From the NCBI GenBank assembly GCA_946222885.1, contig CAMIAK010000008.1:1-64000 (forward strand): 64,000 bases of DNA, written 5' to 3'. Source of the stretch: an uncultured Nesterenkonia sp. (GTDB lineage Bacteria; Actinomycetota; Actinomycetes; Actinomycetales; Micrococcaceae). Under the pieces are notes generated by a model. The model had not been told where the DNA came from. It worked only from the letters and a program-made list of their open reading frames with translations, and did not search any database. The first letter of the stretch is position 1. Every line of letters begins with the position of its first letter. The position numbers and the translations under genes are program-made. Positions 50,608-58,657 of this stretch are shown piece by piece.

Positions 50608-51705
50608 ATGAGCAACGCCCCGGAAGAGAACGCCTCCAACACTCCGGCACACCCGGAGGAGACCCCGCAGGCCGGCCAGGCCGCTCCCGACGCCGCCCAG
50701 ACCCCCTCCCAGCAGCCGACGCCGGCTGAGCAGCCTGCGCCCTCCCAGCACTCCGCACCCTCGCAGCAGTCGGCCCAGTCGGCCCAGTCCGCGAGCCCGG
50801 CCGGCCCCATCCCCGGCAGCCCTGCGCCCCAGCAGTACGGCCAGCAGGCCTATGGCCAGGGTCAGCCCGGTCAGGGTCAGCCCGGCGGGCAGCAGCCCTA
50901 CGGTCAGGGTCAGCCCGGCCAGCCCCAGCAGCCCTACGGTCAGCCCCAGCAGCCCGGCTATCCTCAGCAGGGCCAGCAGCAAGGCCAGCCTCCGCAGTAC
51001 GGCCAGCAGCCCTACGGCCAGGGACAGCCCGGCCAGCAGCCCCCGTACCAGCAGGGCCAGCAGCCCTACGGTCAGCCCGGTCAGCAGGGCCCCTATCAGC
51101 AGGGCCAGCCCCAGCAGCCCGGGTACCCCCAGCAGCAGTACGGGCAGCAGCCCTACGGTCAGGGTCAGCCCGGCCAGCCGCAGCAGGATCCCAAACAGGC
51201 CAAGAAGGAGGCTCAGCAGGAGAAGAAGGCCAAGCGGAAGCAGTCCGTCGCGGCCGCGGCCGCCAGCGGGAAGCCGCCCCGCCGTCCGATCACCATGTGG
51301 GGCGCCATGCTCCTGATGATCCTGATGGGCGTGGGCGTCCTGACCCTGTCCCTGCTGGCCTTCGTGGAGATGAGCAACGCCGAGGCCGGTGAGCGCGCCC
51401 AGACCCTGGTCGGCACCATCGGGCTGGAGCCCAGCACGCTGCGCTGGCTCTGGGTGATCGGCGCCCTGGTCTTCGCCGCACTGTTCATCGTGCTCGGCAT
51501 CAAGGGCACCACAGGCAGCGGGGTCTTCCGCGCCGCAGCGGCAGCCGTCCTGGTCCTCTCCCTGGGCACCGTGCTGCTGGGCTGGGAGAACCTGATCGTC
51601 GTCGCCCTGGCGATCCTGACGCTGGTGCTGCTCTTCCTGGGCCCGAGCAACCAGTTCATCCAAGAGACCAAGGCCTACAACAAGGCGCAGAAGGTCAAGC
51701 GCTGA
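50608..51705 (+). CDS. Q/P/G/Y-rich membrane protein with four C-terminal helices
   Basis: A 365-residue protein. Residues about 1-75 are Ala/Pro/Gln-rich; 75-195 repeat short units such as QPYGQGQPGQ; a basic linker (KQAKKEAQQEKKAKRKQS) follows; and residues about 232-355 contain four membrane helices. The N-terminal region should be disordered and lie in the cytoplasm. Similar architectures occur widely in actinobacteria without known function. GAGGG lies 7 nt before ATG 50608. The DNA repeats are coding, not a CRISPR array. Confidence 0.8.
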   Translation: MSNAPEENASNTPAHPEETPQAGQAAPDAAQTPSQQPTPAEQPAPSQHSAPSQQSAQSAQSASPAGPIPGSPAPQQYGQQAYGQGQPGQGQPGGQQPYGQGQPGQPQQPYGQPQQPGYPQQGQQQGQPPQYGQQPYGQGQPGQQPPYQQGQQPYGQPGQQGPYQQGQPQQPGYPQQQYGQQPYGQGQPGQPQQDPKQAKKEAQQEKKAKRKQSVAAAAASGKPPRRPITMWGAMLLMILMGVGVLTLSLLAFVEMSNAEAGERAQTLVGTIGLEPSTLRWLWVIGALVFAALFIVLGIKGTTGSGVFRAAAAAVLVLSLGTVLLGWENLIVVALAILTLVLLFLGPSNQFIQETKAYNKAQKVKR

Positions 51706-51724
51706 GCTGAGGCTCTCGGCTTGC

Positions 51725-51777
51725 GGAGAAGGGCCGCTGGCAGACCTCCCTCCGAGGTCGGCCAGCGGCCCTTCTCC
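51725..51777. terminator. Perfect 17-bp hairpin with extended inner stem
   Basis: Arms 51725-51741 and 51761-51777 pair perfectly; the inner GACCTC/GAGGTC extends the stem after one mismatch, giving a 5-nt loop. It stands 20 nt after the stop of the Q/P/G-rich gene and 25 nt before a 69-bp palindrome. Confidence 0.75.
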
Positions 51778-51801
51778 GTGCCCGGCCCCTCACCGCCCGG
51801 T

Positions 51802-51870
51802 TTGTGTGGGCAGTTTCTGGCACTCTGAGGCCGGCGCAGGGACTCATAACGCCAGAAAGTGCCCACACAA
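51802..51870. repeat. 69-bp palindromic repeat, copy 3
   Basis: Same length and ends as copies 1 and 2. The complement of its right arm continues TTGTGTGGGCACTTTCTGGC then GTTATGA, the same as the left arm of copy 1. Lies between two converging genes. Confidence 0.85.
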
Positions 51871-51887
51871 GGTGAGCTGGAGAGAAC

Positions 51888-52283
51888 TCAGAGGGGTGAG
51901 GGGAGGGAGTCCTGCATGTTCTCCTCATACTCGGAGTAGCAGCGGCTCATGGAACGCTCCGTGAGGGCGCCCTGACGGCATTCGTCGAACTCGACGGTCG
52001 CATTCCAGAAGAGCGCCTGGGCGGCGGCGGTTCCGGCGAACATGCCGCAGGCCAGGACGGACACGATCCCGCTGAGGACCATGAACGCCGAGAGCTTCTT
52101 CCGCAGAGCCTGGATCAGCAGCCAGATCCCGCCTCCGACGCCGGCCAGCCCAGCTGCCAGCGCCAGCAGCCGGTACGGCAGGGGCGCCTGCAGAGCCCCA
52201 TAGGACACGATCACCGCCAGCAGCAGCCACAGGGTCATCCGCGCATAGGGCCGCTGGGCCTCCCGCTCCTTCTCCATACTCAT
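51888..52283 (-). CDS. Small membrane protein, unknown function
   Basis: A 131-residue protein with three hydrophobic segments (about 15-32, 36-58 and 65-90), followed by an acidic, extracytoplasmic-looking tail with two cysteines (FDECRQGALTERSMSRCYSEY) that could form a disulfide. No family recognised. ATG 52283 or ATG 52277 may be the start. Divergent from purN. Confidence 0.65.
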   Translation of the reverse strand: MSMEKEREAQRPYARMTLWLLLAVIVSYGALQAPLPYRLLALAAGLAGVGGGIWLLIQALRKKLSAFMVLSGIVSVLACGMFAGTAAAQALFWNATVEFDECRQGALTERSMSRCYSEYEENMQDSLPSPL

Positions 52284-52373
52284 CACCCCCACTTTAGAGC
52301 CCTGCCGCCCTGCACAGGGCACATGCCCACTGCGGCAGCGCCTGCCCGGGGAACCTCTTATAGTCTGGAGCCC

Positions 52374-52982
52374 ATGCGAATCGTGGTGCTGGTCTCGGGC
52401 TCCGGGACGAACCTGCAGGCCGTGCTCGACGCCGTCTCCTCCGGGGAGCTGGACGTGGAGATCGCCGCCGTCGGATCGGATGTGCCGGGCTGCGGCGGGC
52501 TGGAGCGCTCCGCGGCGGCCGGCGTCGAGACCTTCGCCGTCCCCCTGGAGAAGGGGCTCGCCCGGAAGGACCCCGCCTATGCGGCAGAGGTCCGCGCGGC
52601 GTGGAACCGGAAGCTGCGCGAGGCCGTGCGCTCCCACTCCCCCGGCCTGGTGGTCTCCAGCGGGTTCATGCGGATCCTGGGCGCGGAGTTCCTGGACGGC
52701 GTCGGGGTGCCGGTGATCAACACCCACCCGGCGCTGCTGCCCAGCTTCCCGGGCGCCCACGCCGTCCGCGACGCCTTGGCCCACGGCGTGAAGATCACCG
52801 GCTGCACGGTGCATCAGGTGGACGCCGGCGTGGACACCGGCCCGATCATCGCCCAGGAGGCCGTCCGCATCCACGACGGCGAGGACGAGGCCTCCCTGCA
52901 TGAGCGCATCAAGGTTCAGGAGCGCCGTCTGCTCGTGGAGACCCTCGCGGGCATCAGCGCCGGGGAGATCGCCCTCTCCTGA
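52374..52982 (+). CDS. purN: Phosphoribosylglycinamide formyltransferase (PurN)
   Basis: A 202-residue enzyme that formylates GAR with 10-formyl-THF in purine synthesis. LVSGSGTNLQAVLDA (about 5-19) binds the phosphate; NTHPALLPSFPGAHAVRDAL holds the catalytic Asn and His; and GVDTGPIIAQEAV the catalytic Asp. ATG 52374 lies 7 nt after TAGTCT (leaderless), which rejects the longer frame from 52323. purH does not follow here. Confidence 0.94.
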   Translation: MRIVVLVSGSGTNLQAVLDAVSSGELDVEIAAVGSDVPGCGGLERSAAAGVETFAVPLEKGLARKDPAYAAEVRAAWNRKLREAVRSHSPGLVVSSGFMRILGAEFLDGVGVPVINTHPALLPSFPGAHAVRDALAHGVKITGCTVHQVDAGVDTGPIIAQEAVRIHDGEDEASLHERIKVQERRLLVETLAGISAGEIALS

Positions 52983-53014
52983 TCCCACCCTCCCCTGTTG
53001 CTTGCCCCTCCCTA

Positions 53015-53083
53015 TTGCTTGGGCGGAGCCGGCCTCTCTGGGGCGGTTCTCAGGGCTGAGACACGCATTCTTCGCCCACACAC
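53015..53083. repeat. Degenerate 69-bp palindrome, probable copy 5
   Basis: Ends TTGCTTGGGCGG and CGCCCACACAC lie exactly 69 bp apart, matching the conserved ends of the four clear copies at most positions. The interior has lost the arm similarity. A duplicated CGCCCACACA follows at 53088-53097. Located between converging purN and DUF6350 genes, as expected for the family. Confidence 0.5.
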
Positions 53084-53118
53084 CCTTCGCCCACACAACC
53101 ATCCCCGCCCGACGGCGG

Positions 53119-54924
53119 TCAGTCGCGACGGAGGGGGCGCAGCGGGGAGCTCTTCGCGGAGGAGCCGCTGGTGCGGGCCCGCATCCTCGCGGTGAACTCG
53201 TCCACCTCCTCGACGCTGTCCCCGGAGGTGCCGGAGCCCCCGGCACCGGTGTTCTCGGTGGCGGTGTTCTCGGCGGCCTCCCCGGCCGGGTCCTCCGCAT
53301 CGGGCGCCGGCTTCTCCGCCTCCTCCTGCTCCGGAAGGGCCCGGCGGGGACGGGGAACCGCGCGGCGGCGGCCTCTCTCCCCCCGGTCTGAGCGCGGAGC
53401 AGAGGGGCGCGGTGCCCGCGGAGCCTCCGCAGAGGCAGCCAGCTCCTCCTCAGCAGAACCGGCCTCATCGGAACCGCTCTCCTCGGCATCCTCGGACTCG
53501 GCGTCATCCGGCCCCGCCGCCTTCGTCTCACCCGCCGCGGTGCCCTGCCGGCGCCGGACCTGGTGCGCGGCCGGGGCCAGCAGGTACCCGATGATCGCGC
53601 CCAGACCCACCCAGGCTCCCAGCATCGCGGCCGCCAGCGGGGCGTCGGGCCCCAGGTCCGTCATCCGGCCCACACCCAGCGAGATGTGGGAGAGCCACAG
53701 CGGCCCGACGGCGAGCGCGGCCGCCGCCAGCCCGGTGAACAGGCCCAGCGCCAGGGTGGACAGCGTCAGGGACAGGGGGCGCAGGGAGATCCGCAGGGCG
53801 AACCAGTCGTCCAGGTGGTTCTCCCCCTCGCGCATGAGCCACCATCCCGCGGCGACGCCGGCCAGCACCGGCAGCGCCAGCACCGCCATGCTGTACTCGG
53901 CCGCCCCGGCGGGCAGCGCCCCCATGATCGGCACAGCAGGCAGCGGACCCAGCTCCACCGCGTAGGGGGCCACCGTGGTGCCGGTGCCCATCGCGAACCC
54001 GGCCCCGGTGGAGTAGGCCAGCGCCCAGAGGATCATGTTCGGCAGCAGCCCCAGGTGCAGCAGGGTCAGCCCGATGACGCCCCAGAATCCGGGGTCCAGC
54101 TGCTGGTAGACGTTGACCACGTCCATCCAGCGCACGGCCAGCTGCCCGGCCAGCAGGAGCGAGGCCAGCCCGACGGCGACCACGCAGGCCACCACCCCGG
54201 CCCGGAAGACCGCCCAGGCGTAGGAGCCGGCCCAGCGCAGCTGCTGGGAGAACTCCTCGATCCGGGCCTCCAGGTCCACGCCGATCATCCGCGTCCAGCT
54301 GCGCGCCTCGGCGTAGCAGCCGCCCAGCGAGCCCAGGGCCATCAGCAGCGCGGCGCAGAGCCCGGCGAGCTCCGGGTGCACCTCGAAGGCCGTGTCCTGG
54401 GCCAGCACGGTCAGCCCCGCCCCGGCCCCGGCATAGGCCAGCACCAGGGGCAGCAGGCCCTGCCAGAGCTGGTCGGCGTAGGCACCCTGGGCCAGCCGCC
54501 GCCCGGCACGCCAGGCCAGGGCGAGCGGGACCAGGGTCAGGCCCAGCGGAACCAGATGGAACCAGCCGCCGTCGGGGATGGTCACGCCCTCGCCGAGGGC
54601 GCCGTCCTCCAGGGCGATCACCAGTTCCACGGGCACGCCGTGGACCACCATCCAGATCTGTGCGGCCAGGCCGCTGACGAAGGCCAGGTCGATCTCCTCG
54701 AAGCCGCCGGCCAGGCTCATCGCCAGCACCGGCAGGACCACCAGCAGCGCGGTGGCCAGCAGCACCTGGACCGCCTCCAGCAGGCCCAGCAGCCACAGGG
54801 GCAGCGCCGGCATCCGCAGGAACCGCCTCCAGGAGCGCCGCGGCCTCTCCTCCCCGGAGGCTGCGCCGGAGTCTCCGCCGTCGCTTCCGGCGGCGGTCTC
54901 GCTGGGATCTTCGGTGCTGGCCAT
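53119..54924 (-). CDS. DUF6350 multi-pass membrane protein
   Basis: A 601-residue protein with about ten or more helices between residues 40 and 460, followed by a disordered tail of 140 residues rich in Glu, Ala, Pro and Arg. It fits actinobacterial DUF6350, which is commonly encoded next to purN and sometimes named a cell-division membrane protein. The function is not established. ATG 54924 gives the usual acidic N-terminus before the first helix. Confidence 0.8.
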   Translation of the reverse strand: MASTEDPSETAAGSDGGDSGAASGEERPRRSWRRFLRMPALPLWLLGLLEAVQVLLATALLVVLPVLAMSLAGGFEEIDLAFVSGLAAQIWMVVHGVPVELVIALEDGALGEGVTIPDGGWFHLVPLGLTLVPLALAWRAGRRLAQGAYADQLWQGLLPLVLAYAGAGAGLTVLAQDTAFEVHPELAGLCAALLMALGSLGGCYAEARSWTRMIGVDLEARIEEFSQQLRWAGSYAWAVFRAGVVACVVAVGLASLLLAGQLAVRWMDVVNVYQQLDPGFWGVIGLTLLHLGLLPNMILWALAYSTGAGFAMGTGTTVAPYAVELGPLPAVPIMGALPAGAAEYSMAVLALPVLAGVAAGWWLMREGENHLDDWFALRISLRPLSLTLSTLALGLFTGLAAAALAVGPLWLSHISLGVGRMTDLGPDAPLAAAMLGAWVGLGAIIGYLLAPAAHQVRRRQGTAAGETKAAGPDDAESEDAEESGSDEAGSAEEELAASAEAPRAPRPSAPRSDRGERGRRRAVPRPRRALPEQEEAEKPAPDAEDPAGEAAENTATENTGAGGSGTSGDSVEEVDEFTARMRARTSGSSAKSSPLRPLRRD

Positions 54925-55055
54925 CGTCTCTATGGTGCCAGCCGGGCGGGAGCATCCCCCGAACCGACAGCCCCTTTCACCGAAACTGTGAGGCAGCCGG
55001 GCCGTGCCTGCTGCGCACTCTGCCGAACACCCTCAGGACCTCTAGGATGGAGGGG

Positions 55056-56237
55056 ATGAGCACCGAGGCCGGAGAGCAGCTGCCGCACGTCGCCCAGGAC
55101 TGGGACGCCCTCCGCCACCACTATTCGGACCGGGCCCGGAACCGGGCGATGAAGGCCGAGGACCGCTGGCACCAGCTGCGTCTGAACCTGGCCCGGCGGC
55201 GTCGCCAGCACGTCACCGTGCTCTCGCTGACCGGCTACGGCACCCAGGAGTGGGTGCGGGTCTTCTCCCGGATCGTGATGGCCCCGGACTCGCACTTCGA
55301 GAACGGCCTGCGCGTGGGCAAGGTCATCGCCGACGGCGTGCGCGGCTGGCGCAACTTCATCTCCGCCCCGGTGCCCTTCGCCGAGGTCACCCTCACCGTG
55401 GCCGGGCACACCTTCGAGGTCACGGCGGACCGCGGCGGGATCATCGACGCCGTGGTGGACCTGCGTGCCGTCGGCGGGCGCCTGGAGCCCGGCTGGCAGA
55501 GCGTGACCCTGACCGCCGAGGGCGCGGACCCCACCTCCGCCGAGGTCCACGTCATCGACGGCGCGGCCCGGCTCGGCGTCGTCTGCGACATCGATGACAC
55601 CGTGGTGGTCACCAAGCTTCCGCGCCCCTTCCTGGCCGCCTGGAACTCGTTCGTCCTGGATGAGCATGCCCGCACCCCCACCCCCGGCATGGCGGTGATG
55701 ATGGAGCGGCTGCTGAACCGCTGGCGCTCGGAGACCGGGCAGGAGGCCCCGGTGGTCTACGTCTCCACCGGCGCGTGGAACGTAGCCCAGACCCTGACCC
55801 GGTTCCTGACCCGCAACCTCTACCCCGCCGGCCCGCTGCTGCTGACCGACTGGGGGCCCACCGAGGACCGCTGGTTCCGATCCGGCCAGCAGCACAAGGA
55901 GCAGCAGCTGGAGCGGCTGGCCCGGGACTTCCCGCAGACCCAGTGGGTGCTGATCGGCGACGACGGCCAGCACGACCCGCAGATCTACGCGGACTTCGCC
56001 CGCCGCCACCCGGACAAGGTCAAGGCCGTGATCATCCGCGAGCTGACCTACTCGGAGGCGGTGCTGGCCGGCGGCCGCGCCGAGGACCCGGTGGGCGAGG
56101 ACATGCTCCACGGGGCCCGCGACGATGAGCACGCCCATGGCTATCAGCAGGTGGAGGGCCGTCGGATCCCGTGGATCTACGGCCCCGACGGCAAGGCCAT
56201 CTCCGCCCAGCTCAGAGGCCAGGGACTCCTCGACTGA
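55056..56237 (+). CDS. App1-like phosphatase domain protein (DUF2183)
   Basis: A 393-residue HAD-like phosphatase. CDIDDTV (178-182) is the DxDxT nucleophile motif. YVSTGAWN and LIGDDGQHDPQIYADFARRHPDKV (read in segments) complete the DUF2183 domain, which in yeast App1 is a phosphatidate phosphatase. An N-terminal beta-rich domain of 170 residues precedes it. ATG 55056 lies 7 nt after TAGGAT. Its 3' end overlaps the convergent glycosyltransferase by 26 bp. Confidence 0.85.
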   Translation: MSTEAGEQLPHVAQDWDALRHHYSDRARNRAMKAEDRWHQLRLNLARRRRQHVTVLSLTGYGTQEWVRVFSRIVMAPDSHFENGLRVGKVIADGVRGWRNFISAPVPFAEVTLTVAGHTFEVTADRGGIIDAVVDLRAVGGRLEPGWQSVTLTAEGADPTSAEVHVIDGAARLGVVCDIDDTVVVTKLPRPFLAAWNSFVLDEHARTPTPGMAVMMERLLNRWRSETGQEAPVVYVSTGAWNVAQTLTRFLTRNLYPAGPLLLTDWGPTEDRWFRSGQQHKEQQLERLARDFPQTQWVLIGDDGQHDPQIYADFARRHPDKVKAVIIRELTYSEAVLAGGRAEDPVGEDMLHGARDDEHAHGYQQVEGRRIPWIYGPDGKAISAQLRGQGLLD

Positions 56238-57414
56238 CCCCGCCCAGCAGGTCCTTGGCCCGGCGCTCGAGCCGGCGGCGGTTAACCTCCGCGGCACGGG
56301 AGTAGTGCCCGACCAGCTGGTTGCAGACCCCCTCCCAGGTGCGGCCCTGCACCGCCTTCGACGCCTCTGCAGAGAAGCGGGCGCGGGCGGCATCGTCGCC
56401 TGTCAGGTGCTGCACCGCGGAGCGCAGCCCGTCCAGGTCCCCCGGGCGGTAGAGCCAGCCGGTCCTCCCGGCGTCGACCAGGTCCAGCGGCCCGCCGCGC
56501 CCGACGGCGACCACCGGGACCGCCGCGGCCATCGCCTCCTGGATGGTCTGGCAGAAGGTCTCGGCCTCTCCCGGGTGGACGAAGACGTCCAGGCTGGCCA
56601 CATGGCGGCCGAGGTCATCCCCGGAGCGGAAGCCGGCGAAGTGGGCGTTGGGGAGGACCTTCCTCAGGCTCTCCTCCTGGGGGCCGGTGCCGATGATCAC
56701 CAGCCGGGTGCCGGGCAGGCCGTCCAGCACCTGCAGGTCCTCGATCTGCTTCTCCGCGGCGACCCGGCCCACGAAGCCGATGAGCCGCTCGCCCTGCGGG
56801 GCGATCTGCCGGCGCAGCCCCTCATCCCGACGCTCCGGGCGGAACCGCTCCATGTCCACCCCGCGCCGCCAGGTCTTCAGCCGCTTGATGCCGCGCCCGC
56901 GCAGCTGCTCCTTGCAGAAGGAGGAGGGCACCAGGGTCAGCGTGGAGGCCTTGTGCATCCGGTCCACGTGCTGCCAGAGCAGCTCCTCCGCCCACGGGAT
57001 CCGGTACCGGGCCGCATAGGCGGGCACCTCGGTCTGATAGACCGAGACGGTGGGCAGCCCCAGGGAGTTCGCAGCCTGGATGGCGCGCCAGCCGAGCACG
57101 AAGGGAGAGGCCACGTGGACGACGTCGGGCTGGATCTCCTCCAGGATGTGCCGGATGCGCAGGGTGAAGCCGGCGGCCACCCGGACCTTCGGGTAGTCGG
57201 GGAGCGGCAGCGAGGGAACCCGGATGACGGGAAAGCCCACGCAGAGCTCGGGCTGCTCGGTGGCGACGGCGGGCTCCCACCACAGCGAGTCGCTGGGGGC
57301 GATGACGGTGACCTCGTCACCCCGCCGGCGCAGATGGTGGAGCACGTGGAGGACGGAGTTGGTGACCCCGTTCATGTGTGGGAGGAACGATTCGGCGACC
57401 ACTGCAACACGCAC
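56212..57414 (-). CDS. Family 4 glycosyltransferase (mannosyltransferase-like)
   Basis: A 400-residue GT-B enzyme. VAVVAESFLPHMNGVTNSV is the start of the acceptor domain; GFVGRVAAEKQIEDL and the EX7E motif region HPGEAETFCQTIQEAMA mark the donor domain. It resembles GDP-mannose-dependent alpha-mannosyltransferases (PimB/MgtA type) acting on lipid acceptors at the inner leaflet. GTG 57414 is chosen because the conserved N-terminus begins there and TAGTGT lies 5 nt upstream. Confidence 0.88.
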   Translation of the reverse strand: MRVAVVAESFLPHMNGVTNSVLHVLHHLRRRGDEVTVIAPSDSLWWEPAVATEQPELCVGFPVIRVPSLPLPDYPKVRVAAGFTLRIRHILEEIQPDVVHVASPFVLGWRAIQAANSLGLPTVSVYQTEVPAYAARYRIPWAEELLWQHVDRMHKASTLTLVPSSFCKEQLRGRGIKRLKTWRRGVDMERFRPERRDEGLRRQIAPQGERLIGFVGRVAAEKQIEDLQVLDGLPGTRLVIIGTGPQEESLRKVLPNAHFAGFRSGDDLGRHVASLDVFVHPGEAETFCQTIQEAMAAAVPVVAVGRGGPLDLVDAGRTGWLYRPGDLDGLRSAVQHLTGDDAARARFSAEASKAVQGRTWEGVCNQLVGHYSRAAEVNRRRLERRAKDLLGGVSRGVPGL

Positions 57415-57556
57415 GCTCCACACTAGGCACCCGAAGGTTCCGAACACCCGAAGAGGCCATGACATCAGGGTGAACTGGAGGGGAACCTCTGACGGGGACG
57501 CAGCGGACAGGTGTGCCGCGGCGCCGCCGGGGTCTGACGCTGGCTAGGGTGGTGCC

Positions 57557-58474
57557 GTGCCTGATGAGATCCTCCCCGCCCCGAGCAGCCCGGTCCAGAC
57601 CAGCTCGTCCCAGCCCAGTCCGGCCCAGCCCAGTCCGGCCCAGCTCCGCCGGATCGCACTGACCGCCGCCGAGGAGGCCGGCGTCGTGCTCGCGGAGGCC
57701 TTCCGCTCCGGCATGGAGGTCTCCACCAAGGCCAACGCCCACGATCTGGTCACCCTGCACGACACCGCCACCGAGGAGCGGCTGATCGCCGCGCTGACCT
57801 CGGCGGTGCCGGATTCGCGGATCACCGGGGAGGAGGGCGGATCCCAGGGCGAGGGAGCGCTGGAGTGGATCATCGATCCGATCGACGGCACCTCCAACTT
57901 CGCCCACGGGTTCGCGATGTTCAGCATCTCCATCGCCGCCGCCGTGGAGGATGAGGTGGTGGCCGGCGTCGTGCATGATCCGGTGAACCGGCTGACCTTC
58001 TCCGCCGACGACGCCGGCGCCCACCTCCGGCAGGGGGACGGCCCGGAGCAGCCGCTGCGGCCGGCGCCCACCGCGCTCCCGGAGGAGCACCTGAACCTGG
58101 TGACCAGCTTCCCGTCGGCGGAGATGCTCCAGGCCCGCGGACCCGCGGCACTGGAGCAGTTCGGCGAGTTCGTGACCACCTATTCGACGGTGCGCAGGCT
58201 CATCTCCGGGGCGCTGGAGCTGTGCCATGCGGCGGCCGGCTGGGCCGACGTCGTCGGGGGCGGCTCCACCAGCCCTTGGGATGTGGCGGCCGGGCAGCTG
58301 ATCCTGCGCCGCGCCGGCGGACGCTATCTGCCCTTCGGCAGCCGGGGCGGACGCTCCTGGGACGGGACCGAGACCGCCGACGCCCACCTGGCGCCGGGCT
58401 ACGTGGGACTGGCCCCCGGCGCCGACGCCCCGACGGCGGTCCGCGCCTTCGCCGAGTTCGCCCGCGGCGAGTGA
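57557..58474 (+). CDS. Inositol monophosphatase family protein (HisN/SuhB-like)
   Basis: A 305-residue metal-dependent phosphatase. Metal ligands are visible in ITGEEGG (Glu) and WIIDPIDGTSNFAHG (Asp-x-x-Asp), with GWADVVGGGSTSPWDVAAG near the C-terminus. The substrate could be histidinol phosphate or inositol phosphate; the sequence does not decide. Residues 20-29 contain a duplicated PSPAQ. The GTG start lies 6 nt after TAGGGT (leaderless). Confidence 0.88.
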   Translation: MPDEILPAPSSPVQTSSSQPSPAQPSPAQLRRIALTAAEEAGVVLAEAFRSGMEVSTKANAHDLVTLHDTATEERLIAALTSAVPDSRITGEEGGSQGEGALEWIIDPIDGTSNFAHGFAMFSISIAAAVEDEVVAGVVHDPVNRLTFSADDAGAHLRQGDGPEQPLRPAPTALPEEHLNLVTSFPSAEMLQARGPAALEQFGEFVTTYSTVRRLISGALELCHAAAGWADVVGGGSTSPWDVAAGQLILRRAGGRYLPFGSRGGRSWDGTETADAHLAPGYVGLAPGADAPTAVRAFAEFARGE

Positions 58475-58488
58475 AGCTCACACTTTCG

Positions 58489-58557
58489 TTGCGTGGGCGT
58501 TTTGTGGCGTTATGGGGCGCCGAACGCTGCGGATAACGCCAGGAAGTGCCCACACAA
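58489..58557. repeat. 69-bp palindromic repeat, copy 4
   Basis: Same length; left end TTGCGTGGGCG and right end the complement of TTGTGTGGGCAC. The right arm contains GATAACGCCAGGAAGTGCCC, matching the other copies with two changes. Lies 14 nt after the inositol-phosphatase-family stop codon. Confidence 0.82.
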
Positions 58558-58657
58558 CGGAAAGGAGCCGGGTGCCGGACTTTTAGGGGCTCCGAAGGAT
58601 CGTCACAGTTCTCCGCCGTTCCGCCCCTGAGCCCTCCCGCCCCTGAAGAATGGGGGC

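Noticed and set aside
50830..51190. Short regularly repeated sequence resembling a CRISPR or minisatellite array
   Set aside because: The repeats are in frame within a protein gene, have no unique spacers of constant length and encode Gln/Pro/Gly/Tyr units.
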